DNA from: UBA7985 sp002711265
Lineage (GTDB): Bacteria > Pseudomonadota > Alphaproteobacteria > UBA7985
Assembly: GCA_965660945.1 (NCBI GenBank)
Contig: CBFIBS010000007.1
Span: 1 to 64,000, forward strand
Length of the DNA stretch: 64,000 nucleotides
Direction of reading: 5' to 3'
The notes under the pieces are model-generated. The model searched no databases, had not been told where the DNA came from, and was given only the letters and a program-made list of their open reading frames with translations. Both the position numbers and the translations under genes were made by a program. Of this stretch, positions 25,311 through 34,233 are shown in pieces (position 1 is the first letter of the stretch; the number at the start of each line of letters is the position of its first letter).

Positions 25311-25916
25311 TCAACGGAACAGCTGCCAGCCTGCGATCAACCGCGTCACCGCCGTGATCCACGCCATCAACCCGAAAATCAGCGCCATCCACCAGAACCC
25401 ATCCGGGAACAGGCAGATCAGCACGAAGAACAGGATGGTCTCGAAGCCCTCGGTCAGGCCACCGAGATAGTAGAACGACTTGTGCCCCCGGATATCCGTC
25501 GACTCACCCCGCTTTTCCGCCAGAATTGCGAACGCGAGGAACGACGTGCCGCTGCCGACGAAGCTGAAGATCAGGAAGCAGGCCGCCAGCGCATTGCGCG
25601 AGGGGTCCATGAGCGCGAAGCCCAGCGGAACCGCGCTGTAGAAGAAGAAATCGAGGCAGATGTCGAGGAAGCCACCGCGATCGGTGGTTTCGGTGCGGCG
25701 GGCGATGGCACCATCGACGCCGTCGGCGACCCGGTTGACCAGCACCAGCACCAGCGCCAGCAGCGGCCACCCCAGCCAGAGCGCCAGAACCGCAAGCATG
25801 CCAACAAAAAAGCCGACCAGCGTAACCTGATCGGCGTTTATGCCGCGAGCAACGAACCAGGAAGCAAGGCGGTCCGCTGGCGGGTCGACAAACTGACGGA
25901 GTTGCGCGTCAATCAC
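25311..25916 (-). CDS. CDP-alcohol phosphatidyltransferase family protein
   Basis: Integral membrane enzyme that moves a CDP-linked lipid head group onto an alcohol. The family motif is intact: D-G-V-D-G-A-I-A-R followed by GGFLDICLD, giving the four metal-binding aspartates. It has 201 residues, a GTG start and five to six helices. The acceptor (glycerol phosphate, inositol phosphate, serine or other) cannot be told. Its 3' end lies 13 bp from the end of the convergent ABC1 kinase gene. It follows rpsU on the same strand with a 27-bp gap. Confidence 0.88.
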   Translation of the reverse strand: MIDAQLRQFVDPPADRLASWFVARGINADQVTLVGFFVGMLAVLALWLGWPLLALVLVLVNRVADGVDGAIARRTETTDRGGFLDICLDFFFYSAVPLGFALMDPSRNALAACFLIFSFVGSGTSFLAFAILAEKRGESTDIRGHKSFYYLGGLTEGFETILFFVLICLFPDGFWWMALIFGLMAWITAVTRLIAGWQLFR

Positions 25917-25943
25917 GGCTGTGCCGTGCCGTCGAACGCAGGC

Positions 25944-26147
25944 CTAGAAGCCTTCGCGCTCCATGCGCTTGCGCATCACCTTGCGGTAGCGGCGAACGGC
26001 TTCTGCCTTTTCGCGCTTGCGGCGCTGGGATGGCTTTTCGAAGTGCCGACGGAGCTTCATTTCACGGAATACACCTTCGCGCTGTAGTTTCTTTTTCAGG
26101 GCGCGCAGCGCCTGATCTACATTGTTATCGCGAACAGATACTTCCAC
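25944..26147 (-). CDS. rpsU: 30S ribosomal protein S21
   Basis: A 67-residue very basic protein from a GTG start with GGAG 8 nt upstream. VSVRDNNVDQALRALKKKLQ and REMKLRRHFEKPSQRRKREK are the S21 signatures. It sits divergent from coq9, across a 221-bp gap that must hold both promoters. Confidence 0.96.
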   Translation of the reverse strand: MEVSVRDNNVDQALRALKKKLQREGVFREMKLRRHFEKPSQRRKREKAEAVRRYRKVMRKRMEREGF

Positions 26148-26368
26148 GGGGTGCTCCCTAGCCTTTCTGGACGCCCATCACGGGCATAAAATCAGTGATC
26201 TCGCGCAGTGATCCGCGCAAGTGCGGACGCTGTTTAACAAAAACTTCCGAGAAAGCAAAGCCTTGGGCCGTGCATATTGTGCATGGAGACCCCGTTGTAG
26301 CGCGGGTCAGAGGCGATGCGGCCTTTCGGCCCGTTGACCTGTCGGCCGCGAAATCACACCTCTCCTGT

Positions 26369-26965
26369 ATGACAGAGACACACGATCGCACCCAGCTTAT
26401 CGACGCGCTGGCCAGCCACGCTGCCTTTGACGGCTGGAGTCAGGCGGCTCTGCGCCGCGCCGCCGAAGAAACCGGGGTTCCGCTGGCACTGGCCGCCGAC
26501 TGGTTCCCCGAACCGGTGGCGATGATCGCCGCCCACTCCCGTCTGGGTGACGAACGCATGCTCGCCGTGGTCGATGACCGGGCAGACTTTGCCGAACTGG
26601 GGGTCACCGACAAGCTGCACGCGATCCTGTCGCGCCGGCTGGAAAATGCTGCACCGGTAAAAGAAGCCGTCCGCCGGGGGCTGACGGTGCTGGCTCTGCC
26701 GCAAAACCTCTACACCGGCACGCGCCTGACGTGGGATACGGTCGACGCCGCGTGGAATGCCGTCGGGCCGGCGGACCGGGATTTCAATCACGTGACCAAG
26801 CGCACGCTCCTCGCCGGGGTCTACGGGGCGACGCTCACCTACTGGCTTGCCAACGGCGATGACGACCTTGAAGCCACCCAGCGGTTTCTCGATCGTCGCC
26901 TGCGCGAGGTCGTGCGCATCTTCGGGCGGATGGGCGGCTTCCGGAAGCGGATGATGGGCGCATAA
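26369..26965 (+). CDS. COQ9 family protein (ubiquinone biosynthesis)
   Basis: A 198-residue protein starting MTETHDRTQLIDAL at 26369; the open frame upstream has no family similarity. The N-terminal half resembles a TetR-like fold as in COQ9 (AAFDGWSQAALRRAAEETGV). The C-terminal COQ9 domain is clear: LTWDTVDAAWNAVGPADRDFN, YGATLTYWLANGDDDLEATQ and a final amphipathic helix RLREVVRIFGRMGGFRKRM. COQ9 binds lipid and presents ubiquinone intermediates to the hydroxylase COQ7. Confidence 0.88.
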   Translation: MTETHDRTQLIDALASHAAFDGWSQAALRRAAEETGVPLALAADWFPEPVAMIAAHSRLGDERMLAVVDDRADFAELGVTDKLHAILSRRLENAAPVKEAVRRGLTVLALPQNLYTGTRLTWDTVDAAWNAVGPADRDFNHVTKRTLLAGVYGATLTYWLANGDDDLEATQRFLDRRLREVVRIFGRMGGFRKRMMGA

Positions 26966-27033
26966 AAAATACGTCCTTTTGCGGGTGCCAAATCGCAATC
27001 GCACAGTCGAAAATCGAAAAAATTCGCCAAAAT

Positions 27034-27046
27034 CGCAATATTTGCG
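27034..27046. promoter_or_regulatory. Palindrome CGCAA-N3-TTGCG upstream of the YdcH-like gene
   Basis: CGCAA (27034-27038), TAT, TTGCG (27042-27046), about 80 bp before the YdcH-like start. Related half sites lie just upstream: TTGCG at 26979-26983 and CGCAA at 26994-26998. The same palindrome occurs twice in front of the HTH gene at 42672, so a shared regulator is possible. Confidence 0.4.
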
Positions 27047-27124
27047 CCTAGTTACGCACTTGACGCGACCCTCCCTTGCGCCCAAGTTATAGGAGTAAAC
27101 CGAGAACAGCAGGGAGATTCACCA

Positions 27125-27274
27125 TTGTCTTACCAGGTATCACTCGCACAACGACACCAGCAACTCGAAGCCTCCATTCTGGATGAACAGAAGCGCCCCC
27201 TCCCCGATGGCCTTCGCCTCCAGTCCCTCAAAAGAGAAAAACTGAAGATCAAAGAGGCACTGACCCGTCTTTGA
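27125..27274 (+). CDS. YdcH family small protein (DUF465)
   Basis: A 49-residue protein from a TTG start (GGGAG 8 nt upstream). Translation gives an N-terminal helix, then EASILDEQKRPLPDGLRLQS and KREKLKIKEALTRL. The RPLPD linker and the basic KRxKLxxK helix are the marks of the YdcH/DUF465 family, short two-helix proteins of unknown function that are common in alphaproteobacteria. Confidence 0.8.
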   Translation: MSYQVSLAQRHQQLEASILDEQKRPLPDGLRLQSLKREKLKIKEALTRL

Positions 27275-27389
27275 TCGGCCTTTGCCGCCCTGAGCCCTTG
27301 CACAGGGGCCGCAAATGTTGTCACGCTCCCGTCATGGAGTTGTCCGCTAATCCTGCGACGACCTAACCTCGCAGACAGAGGTCTCCACC

Positions 27390-30332
27390 ATGACTGGTGC
27401 GCCTTACGAAGGGCCGATGACCGCGGTTCTCGGCCCTACCAATACCGGCAAGACGTTTCTGGCCATCGAGCGCATGCTCGGCCACGCGACCGGTATGATC
27501 GGCTTTCCCCTCCGCCTTCTCGCCCGTGAGAACTACGACAAGGTTGTCCGCCAGAAGGGCGCGGCGCAGGTCGCGCTCGTCACCGGTGAAGAGAAGATCA
27601 TCCCCCGCGACCCCCGCTACTGGATCTGCACGGTCGAGGCCATGCCGCTGGACGTGTCTGTGGCCTTCCTTGCCATCGACGAGGTGCAGCTCTGTGCCGA
27701 CCCCGAGCGTGGCTACGTCTTCACCGACCGCCTGCTCCACGCCCGCGGGACCATGGAGACCATGTTCATGGGGTCGGACACCATGGCCGGGGTGATCAGG
27801 GAATTACTGCCCGACTGCGAGATCGAAACCCGGCCGCGCTTTTCCGAACTCAGCTACGTCGCACCGAAGAAGCTACAGAAGGTGCCGCGGCGCAGCGCCA
27901 TCGTGGTGTTCTCGGCGACCGATGTTTATCACGTCGCTGAGTCGCTCAAGGGCATGCGCGGTGGCTGCGCGGTTGTTCTGGGCGCACTGAGCCCCCGAAC
28001 CCGCAACAAGCAGGTCGAGATGTACCAAGCCGGCGAGGTCGACTATCTGGTCGCCACCGACGCGATCGGCATGGGCCTGAACATGGACCTCGACCACGTT
28101 ACCTTTGCCAAAACCAGCAAGTTCGACGGTCGGCAGGCACGGCGGCTCCGACCCCCGGAAATCGGGCAGATCGCCGGTCGGGCCGGGCGCCATATGAACA
28201 ACGGCAGCTTTTGCACAACCACCGAGATCGGCGGCTTCCCCGAAGACATCGTCGAGGCCGTGGAGAACCACCGCTTCGACCCAGTCGAGGTGCTGCAATG
28301 GCGCTCACGCAATCTGGACTTCTCATCGGTTTCCGGCCTGATGCGCTCGCTGGAGAAGGCCCCGCCGCACGCGCTTTTGACCCGCACCCGCGATGCCGAG
28401 GATCATCAGGCGCTGAAAGTGCTGGTGAAAGACGAGGAAATCGCCGGGATCGCCCGGTCAAAGGCGGCCCTGCGCACGCTCTGGGACGTGGCACAGGTGC
28501 CGGACTTCCGTAAAACGCTGTTCGACCAGCACACACAGCTGCTGGGGCAGATCTACCGCTACCTGTTGCGCGGCGTGGGACGCATCCCGGAGGATTTTGT
28601 CGAGGCGCAGGTCTCCCGGCTGGACAATCTGCAGGGTGACATCGACGCGCTGGTTAATCGGATCGCGGCTGTGCGGACCTGGACTTTCATCTCCCACCGC
28701 GGTTCCTGGGTCACAAACGCCAAATATTGGCAAGAAAAAGCACGAAAGATTGATGACAAGCTATCTGACGCGCTACACGAACGGTTGACGCAGCGGTTTG
28801 TCGACCGGCGCGCGACGATTATGGCGAGGGTTTTGATGGACGGTTCGGAGCTGAACGCAGAGATTGACGCCAAGGAAGGCACAGTCACCGTCGAGGGCGA
28901 GCACGTCGGCCATATCAAAGGCCTGGTCTTCTCCCCCGACCCATCGATCATGGACAGTTCGGTCCGGCCGGTGTTCACGGCCGCGCGGCGTGCGATGGTC
29001 AAGGAAGTCGAGAACCGGGTCCAGCAGCTGCTTGCGGACAATGACGGCGCATTCCGACTGACGGAATCCGGACAGCTGCTGTGGCGGGAAAACCAGGTCG
29101 CCACGCTGATCAAGGGCGAGAGCCTGCTGTTCCCCGGGGTCGATGTCATCCAGAACGACATGCTGCAGGGGACCGACCGCGAAAAGATCCGCCAGCGCGC
29201 CGAAAAGTGGGTACGCGCCCACCTGCGCAACCGGATGAAGGTCTTCCACGAGTTGCAATCCGCCACGCTGCAGGGAACCGCGCGCGGGCTGGCCTTCCAG
29301 CTGGTCGAGAACTTCGGCCTGATCAACCGGGATGAAATCGCCGGGTTCCTGTCCGAACTGGGCAAGGATGAGCGCAAGGCCCTCTATGAGCAGGGCGTGC
29401 GCATCGGCCGCTTTGCGGTGTGGATGCGCGGGCTGGCCAACACCCAGCACTGGCCTTGGCGGGCACTGCTGTGGTCGCTCTGGCACGACCAGCCCGAAGT
29501 ACGGGAGAAGCTCCCCGCGCAGGGGGTCAAGGTCATGCACCCCGAACACGACGTGCCGCTGTCACTGTACCAGACCCTTGGCTTTGCCGGGCTCAACCCG
29601 CCCTCGCGCGGGGATCGCAAGGACCGCCCGATCGTGGGGCAGGTCGAGGCGCTGGATCGCCTTGCTGGGCATCTGCACAGCCTGTTCCGCGCCAACCCGG
29701 ATTTTGTGCAGCCTGAGGGGCTGGATAAGCAGCTGGGCTGTGACGAAGCCATGGTCCGGAAACTGATGTTCGCCTTTGGCTACGTCCCCTCGCGGCTGAG
29801 CGTGGCTGAGGCCACGGCGGCGGCGGCGGAGAGCAAAGCCAAGGCAGAAGCAGCAGCGGCGGCGAAAGCGGCGGAAGCAGCCCCCGCTGAAGCGACGCCG
29901 GCTGAAGATGCGCCCGCTGAAGCAGCGCCGGCTGAAGAGGCCGCAGCAGAAGCCCCCGCTGAAGCGGCGCCGGCTGAAGAGGCCCCTGCTGAGGCTCCGC
30001 CGGCAGAAGAAACGCCGGCTGAGACTGCCCCGGAAGCGGAAGCCCCGGCCGAGGCAACCCCCGCAGACGCGCCAGTCTGGACCCGGCGCGGGCGTGGCGC
30101 AGGCCGCCCACCCCAGCGCGACCGCCGCGCTGAGGGCGACAGCGGCAACGACGCTCAGGACAAGCATGGCGCAGGCAAGGGCAAGGGCGGCGGCAAGGGC
30201 CGGCGCCCACCCCGCAAGGGCGGCAAACCGGGCGGTAACGCCGGTGGTAACCGGGGCGGCAAGGCACCCAAGGCCGATAAGCCGATGGACCCGAACAGCC
30301 CCTTCGCCGTGCTGGCCCAGCTGAAGAAGTAG
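27390..30332 (+). CDS. Suv3-like superfamily 2 RNA helicase
   Basis: The 980 residues begin with a helicase core: Walker A GPTNTGKT (15-22), motif II DEVQ (97-100), and C-terminal RecA-domain motifs (YLVATDAIGMGLNMD, QIAGRAGRH). This order matches mitochondrial Suv3, a degradosome RNA helicase, whose bacterial relatives are common in alphaproteobacteria. The region after about 800 is disordered: an Ala/Glu/Pro repeat (APAEEAPAEAPPAEE type) and then a Gly/Lys/Arg tail that could bind RNA. The S4 gene follows 7 bp downstream. An RNA-processing role is inferred. Confidence 0.88.
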   Translation: MTGAPYEGPMTAVLGPTNTGKTFLAIERMLGHATGMIGFPLRLLARENYDKVVRQKGAAQVALVTGEEKIIPRDPRYWICTVEAMPLDVSVAFLAIDEVQLCADPERGYVFTDRLLHARGTMETMFMGSDTMAGVIRELLPDCEIETRPRFSELSYVAPKKLQKVPRRSAIVVFSATDVYHVAESLKGMRGGCAVVLGALSPRTRNKQVEMYQAGEVDYLVATDAIGMGLNMDLDHVTFAKTSKFDGRQARRLRPPEIGQIAGRAGRHMNNGSFCTTTEIGGFPEDIVEAVENHRFDPVEVLQWRSRNLDFSSVSGLMRSLEKAPPHALLTRTRDAEDHQALKVLVKDEEIAGIARSKAALRTLWDVAQVPDFRKTLFDQHTQLLGQIYRYLLRGVGRIPEDFVEAQVSRLDNLQGDIDALVNRIAAVRTWTFISHRGSWVTNAKYWQEKARKIDDKLSDALHERLTQRFVDRRATIMARVLMDGSELNAEIDAKEGTVTVEGEHVGHIKGLVFSPDPSIMDSSVRPVFTAARRAMVKEVENRVQQLLADNDGAFRLTESGQLLWRENQVATLIKGESLLFPGVDVIQNDMLQGTDREKIRQRAEKWVRAHLRNRMKVFHELQSATLQGTARGLAFQLVENFGLINRDEIAGFLSELGKDERKALYEQGVRIGRFAVWMRGLANTQHWPWRALLWSLWHDQPEVREKLPAQGVKVMHPEHDVPLSLYQTLGFAGLNPPSRGDRKDRPIVGQVEALDRLAGHLHSLFRANPDFVQPEGLDKQLGCDEAMVRKLMFAFGYVPSRLSVAEATAAAAESKAKAEAAAAAKAAEAAPAEATPAEDAPAEAAPAEEAAAEAPAEAAPAEEAPAEAPPAEETPAETAPEAEAPAEATPADAPVWTRRGRGAGRPPQRDRRAEGDSGNDAQDKHGAGKGKGGGKGRRPPRKGGKPGGNAGGNRGGKAPKADKPMDPNSPFAVLAQLKK

Positions 30333-30339
30333 CGCGCCG

Positions 30340-30783
30340 GTGACCGATCAACCGGCTGAAAAGCTGCGGGTCGACAAGTGGCTGTGGTTCGCCCGCTTCT
30401 TCAAGACCCGTACGCTCGCCGCCGAAGTCGCCAACGGCGGTAAAATCCGCGTCAATAAAGCCTCCGTCCGCAAGGCCTCAGCCGAGGTCAAGGTCGGCGA
30501 CATCCTGACCTTCCACCAGGGGCCAAACGTGCGCGTGGTCGAAGTGCTGGGGCTGGGCAGCGCCCGGCGCCCTTACGAGGAGGCGCGCCTGCTCTACAAC
30601 GACCTCGCCCCCCTGCCTGAGCGCCTGCCCCGGTCCCAACGCGACGCGCAGGGCAACCCGGCACAGGCGGCATCGGCCCCCTCGCCCGACCCCCGCACCG
30701 CCGATGTTGCCCGACGCGAAAGTGGCACCGGCCGGCCGACCAAGCGCGAACGGCGTAATCTGGACCGTCTGCGCGACCTTTGA
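30340..30783 (+). CDS. hslR: S4-domain RNA-binding protein (Hsp15/HslR family)
   Basis: A 147-residue protein from a GTG start. The S4 motif is at the N-terminus: LRVDKWLWFARFFKTRTLA, GKIRVN and VKVGDILTF. Hsp15 proteins bind free 50S subunits carrying nascent chains. The C-terminal third is Pro/Ala/Arg-rich and probably disordered. It is coupled to the Suv3-like helicase (7-bp gap), a conserved pairing. Confidence 0.88.
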   Translation: MTDQPAEKLRVDKWLWFARFFKTRTLAAEVANGGKIRVNKASVRKASAEVKVGDILTFHQGPNVRVVEVLGLGSARRPYEEARLLYNDLAPLPERLPRSQRDAQGNPAQAASAPSPDPRTADVARRESGTGRPTKRERRNLDRLRDL

Positions 30784-30840
30784 ATTCTCCGGGTTCAGCG
30801 CTAGGTTAGACGCGTAATCGCAACCAGCAGGCGCGCGTCC

Positions 30841-31653
30841 ATGTCCCTTGAAATGATTTCCGAATTCCTCTCGCTCTCCGAGCTGCTGACCCTGCCGGCG
30901 ATCCTGTCGCTGCTGACGGTATCGTTCATGGGGGTGGTGCTGGGCATCGACAACGTCGTGTTCATCGCCGTCATCGCCAAGCGTGCGCCCAAGGGGCAGG
31001 AAGAGCGCGCGCGGACGCTGGGCATCATCATGGCCATGGCCGCCCGCATCGCGCTGATCTTCTCCATCGGGCTGATGCTGCGGTTCGAGAGCGTCAAGTT
31101 GTTCAAAATGCCGTTCCTGCCCGACGACCACAGCGAGATCACGGTCAAGGGCGCGATCCTGTTCGTCGGGGGTGCTTTCCTCGTCTACAAAGCAACGCAG
31201 GAGATTTTTGAGAAGCTCGAGGGCGACCACGCCCACGGCGACGGGGAGCAGAAGCGCCTGCCGCTGCTGCAGATCCTCGCCACCCTGTTCCTGCTCAACA
31301 TGGTGTTCTCGATCGACTCAGTGCTGACGGCCGTGGGCATCGCCTACCAGCAGCTGGTACCGATCATGGTCGGCGGCGTGCTGATCTCGACGTTCATCAT
31401 GCTGGTGGCCGCGGGGCCACTGACCCGGTTCATGGAGCGCCACCCGACCACGGAGATGCTGGCCTTCGCCTTCATGCTGCTGATCGGCGGCATCCTGCTG
31501 GGTGAGGGGCTCCACTATGAGACTCCCAAGGCGTTGATATACGGAATCATGGGTTTCTCCATCTTCGTGGAAATGCTCAATATCCTCTCTCGGCGGCGCA
31601 AGGCGGAGCCGGTCCGGCTTCACAAATCCTCCCCCGTGAAGCTACCGGACTGA
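30841..31653 (+). CDS. TerC family integral membrane protein
   Basis: A 270-residue protein with seven or so helices. The TerC signature is present: GIDNVVFIAVIAKRAP near 36-51 and NMVFSIDSVLTAVG near 152-165, each with an Asp inside a hydrophobic segment. Members have been linked to manganese export and to tellurite resistance; no other ter gene is nearby, so a metal-export or housekeeping role is more likely. A His/Asp-rich loop (GDHAHGDGEQ) lies near 128-137. Confidence 0.88.
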   Translation: MSLEMISEFLSLSELLTLPAILSLLTVSFMGVVLGIDNVVFIAVIAKRAPKGQEERARTLGIIMAMAARIALIFSIGLMLRFESVKLFKMPFLPDDHSEITVKGAILFVGGAFLVYKATQEIFEKLEGDHAHGDGEQKRLPLLQILATLFLLNMVFSIDSVLTAVGIAYQQLVPIMVGGVLISTFIMLVAAGPLTRFMERHPTTEMLAFAFMLLIGGILLGEGLHYETPKALIYGIMGFSIFVEMLNILSRRRKAEPVRLHKSSPVKLPD

Positions 31654-31747
31654 CCCCAGGCCTTCCGGCGCCGAAACAAAAACAAAGAATACGACCGGTG
31701 CGGTCCACCACCCGCATCTGCTGCCCCTGTTGGAGACTGGCCCGCGC

Positions 31748-32086
31748 ATGACCTACGTCGTCACCGATGATTGCATCAAATGTAAGTACACCGACTGCGT
31801 GGAAGTCTGCCCGGTCGACTGCTTCTACGAAGGCGAGAACATGCTCGTCATCCACCCCGACGAGTGCATCGACTGCGGGGTGTGCGAGCCTGAGTGCCCG
31901 GCGGACGCGATCCTGCCCGATACCGACCCGGACGCGACTAAGTGGATCGAGCTGAACCGCGATTTCTCTGAACAGTGGCCGGTCATTACGCTGAAAAAGG
32001 AGCCGCTGGCCGACGCCGACGACTTCAAGGGCATCAGCGGCAAGCTGGAAAAGTACTTTTCCCCCACCCCCGGCAAGGGTGACTGA
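31748..32086 (+). CDS. fdxA: 7Fe ferredoxin (FdxA family)
   Basis: A 112-residue soluble electron carrier. Cysteines are C9, C12, C17 and C21 (C-x2-C-x4-C-x3-CP) and C40, C43, C46 and C50 (C-x2-C-x2-C-x3-CP), the arrangement of [3Fe-4S]/[4Fe-4S] ferredoxins. The C-terminal extension (NRDFSEQWPVITLKKEPLAD) is also typical. Start MTYVVTDDC at 31748. The order helicase, S4, fdxA, carD is conserved in alphaproteobacteria. Confidence 0.94.
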   Translation: MTYVVTDDCIKCKYTDCVEVCPVDCFYEGENMLVIHPDECIDCGVCEPECPADAILPDTDPDATKWIELNRDFSEQWPVITLKKEPLADADDFKGISGKLEKYFSPTPGKGD

Positions 32087-32230
32087 CGCCCGGTTTCGAC
32101 CTGCTGCAAGCCCGGGCCACGGCCCTCCCCCGATCTTTAGTCGTATAAGGCGACTCGGCGATGCCACACGGCATGCCGGGGCCGCATGCCTGTAACTGTG
32201 GAAAACTTAGGCGCAGAACGCTGCCTGTGT

Positions 32231-32259
32231 TTGTCACACAACGGTAATTTTGCTATTTT
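32231..32259 (+). promoter_or_regulatory. Promoter upstream of carD
   Basis: TTGTCA (32231-32236), a 17-bp spacer and TATTTT (32254-32259) with an extended TG-N just before the -10. This is the best sigma-70-type promoter I found in the window and implies a carD leader of about 125 nt. The rest of the 305-bp gap 32087-32391 has a 7-bp inverted repeat (GGCATGC/GCATGCC, 32170-32190) and a palindrome GAACAG-C-CTGTTC (32351-32363) in the leader; no gene. Confidence 0.65.
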
Positions 32260-32391
32260 GGGGGGATGACAACAGTGAAACATCCCTTGTGCCCCGGTGC
32301 GCAGAGACGCACGGAGTTCAGGGAATTCATCAGTAGTCCAAGCAGGAATAGAACAGCCTGTTCCCGCCGCCAAGACAAAAAGAGCTAAAGA

Positions 32392-32898
32392 GTGAAAACA
32401 AATATGGCCCAGGACTCATTCGACGCGGGCGACATCGTCGTCTACCCAACCCACGGTGTTGGTCACGTCAAAGGCATTGAAACCCAGGACCTCGGCGACA
32501 TTCAGGTCGAGGTGATTGTGATCCAGTTTGACTCGGAGCGCATGACCCTGCGCGTCCCCACCGCCAAGGCGTCTCAGTCGGGCCTGCGCCCGCTGTCGTC
32601 GAAGAAGGTGATGGACTCCGCCCTGACCACCCTGCGTGGTCGCGCCAAGGTGCGCCGCACCATGTGGTCCCGCCGGGCGCAGGAATACGAGGCGAAGATC
32701 AACTCCGGTGATCCGGTGTCGATCGCCGAGGTGGTTCGCGACCTGCACCGCGGGGAGGAGCAGCCTGAGCAGTCCTTCTCCGAGCGCCAGATCTACCAGT
32801 CGGCGCTGGCCCGCCTGACCCGTGAATTCGCGGCGATCGAGCAGATCGACGAAGAGTCCGCGACGGAACGGCTGGAAACGGTCCTGCGCGCGGCCTGA
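32392..32898 (+). CDS. carD: CarD family transcriptional regulator
   Basis: Binds the RNA polymerase beta subunit and promoter DNA and stabilises open complexes. The 168 residues start with the Tudor-like RNAP-interaction domain (FDAGDIVVYPTHGVGHVKGI), and the DNA-binding helical part carries the usual RRTMWSRRAQEYEAKINSGD and the SERQIYQSALARLTRE helix. I use the GTG at 32392; an in-frame ATG at 32404 is possible. It has its own promoter and a strong terminator. Confidence 0.92.
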   Translation: MKTNMAQDSFDAGDIVVYPTHGVGHVKGIETQDLGDIQVEVIVIQFDSERMTLRVPTAKASQSGLRPLSSKKVMDSALTTLRGRAKVRRTMWSRRAQEYEAKINSGDPVSIAEVVRDLHRGEEQPEQSFSERQIYQSALARLTREFAAIEQIDEESATERLETVLRAA

Positions 32899-32944
32899 AC
32901 CACGACGTAGACCGCAAACGTACTTCTGTCTGTATGATTGAATT

Positions 32945-32969
32945 GGGGGGCTCTGCCCCCCCTTTTTTT
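32945..32969 (+). terminator. Rho-independent terminator after carD
   Basis: GGGGGG (32945-32950), loop CTCTG, CCCCCC and a run of seven T up to 32969, 46 bp past the carD stop. Confidence 0.9.
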
Positions 32970-33149
32970 GTCTAAAGCGCCCCGGGTGTGCGCATAAAAT
33001 GGAATCGAGGCGGGTTTGCTTGACCCTCCGCCTAGCAGCGGTCAAACCTCAACCCAACATAACATTCACGTCCCTGCATCCCCGTATATCGCGATGCTCG
33101 CCGACCACCCGCACCCCGTATTTCAAGGTGCCACCAGAGAGACTGCCCC

Positions 33150-33950
33150 ATGAGTCGTCTTGACCGGTTCGAAACACTGACCGCCGCCCGCCGCTTCTGG
33201 GTCGTTTCCAGCGTCCATGGCGACCTCGGCCGCCTTGCCGCCATCCACGACGTGATCGAGCAGCGGTTCCAGCTTGGCGACCGGCTGGTCTATATGGGCA
33301 ATCTGCTCGGCTACGGTCAGCAGGTCATCGACGTCATGGACGAGGTGCTGGCTTTCCGCCGCCACCTGATGGGGCGCTTCACCCTCTTTCCCCGCGATAT
33401 CGCCTACCTCCGTGGCGCGCAGGAGGAAATGCTGGAGCAGATGCTGCAGCTGCACTTCGCCAAGTCCCCGCCCGCCGTGCTCGCGTGGATGCTCGAACAC
33501 GGGCTGGAAGGCACGCTGCGCGGCTACGGCTCGGACGGCAGGGAAGCCGCCCGCTTCGCCCGTATGTCGGTCAGCGAAATCGCCAACTATACCGTCGGCC
33601 TGCGCAGTGCGATCCGCGCTTGGCCCGGCCACTACTCCCTGATCATGGCCATGCGGCGCGCGGCCATGGATGACCAGCGCCGGTTCCTTTTCGCGCACGC
33701 GGGCATCAACCCGAGCTTGCCACTGGATCGACAGACCGACAGCTTCTGGTGGGGGCATCCGAACTTCCTGCGCCTCGAGCGGCCCTTCGATGGTTTCCAG
33801 CGCGTGTTCGTCGGCTGGCACCCCAACCATCTGGGCATTTCCGAGATGGATCACGCCACCTTCATCGACGCCGGCTGCGGCTTCGGTGGACCGCTGCTGG
33901 CCTGCTGCATCAACGGAAACGGTGAAATCATCGAGGCCTTTGAGGCCTGA
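33150..33950 (+). CDS. PPP-family metallophosphatase-like protein, probably inactive
   Basis: The 266-residue protein follows the layout of bacterial PPP-type phosphatases but has lost most metal ligands. GDxHG is SSVHG (Asp lost, His kept). GDxxDRG is GNLLGYG. GNHE is GAQE within the otherwise typical YLRGAQEEML. The later VHAG is kept as FAHAGINPSLPL. The final GH is altered to GWHPNH. A scaffolding or sensor role is therefore more likely than catalysis. It lies alone between carD and rpoH. Confidence 0.7.
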   Translation: MSRLDRFETLTAARRFWVVSSVHGDLGRLAAIHDVIEQRFQLGDRLVYMGNLLGYGQQVIDVMDEVLAFRRHLMGRFTLFPRDIAYLRGAQEEMLEQMLQLHFAKSPPAVLAWMLEHGLEGTLRGYGSDGREAARFARMSVSEIANYTVGLRSAIRAWPGHYSLIMAMRRAAMDDQRRFLFAHAGINPSLPLDRQTDSFWWGHPNFLRLERPFDGFQRVFVGWHPNHLGISEMDHATFIDAGCGFGGPLLACCINGNGEIIEAFEA

Positions 33951-33974
33951 TTGAGGTCTGATTGAGCTCTGATT
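33937..33974 (+). repeat. Short tandem repeats across the stop codon of the phosphatase-like gene
   Basis: Two 11-bp units, TGATTGAGGTC (33948-33958) and TGATTGAGCTC (33959-33969), plus a partial third TGATT, starting at the stop codon TGA. The preceding coding bases (TTTGAGGCC) look like an older, diverged copy. Consistent with replication slippage at the gene end. Confidence 0.6.
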
Positions 33975-34233
33975 TTCGCCTTGGCACGCTGTTGTGACCG
34001 GCCCGAGGCGGATGAATGGTAGAGACTGAGCTTCATCATCCTTAGTTTAACCTACTGCAATTGTTGAAGAATTTATCCGTATCCAAAGATTCCTGCGGCT
34101 ACATTTAGTCAAGTTGTCGCACCTGGCTCTGGTAGGACCTTTTGCCCTTTCAATTGTCGCATTTGGTAGTACCATAAGTTTCGGTCATACCAATTGCGCA
34201 TTCAGCGCAGGCCAAGATACAGGGAACGGGATC

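Noticed and set aside
32196..32211. CTGTGGAAAACTTAGG here and a 15/16 match at 61911-61926
   Set aside because: Both are non-coding, but a match of this length is expected by chance a few times in 64 kb, and positions relative to genes differ.
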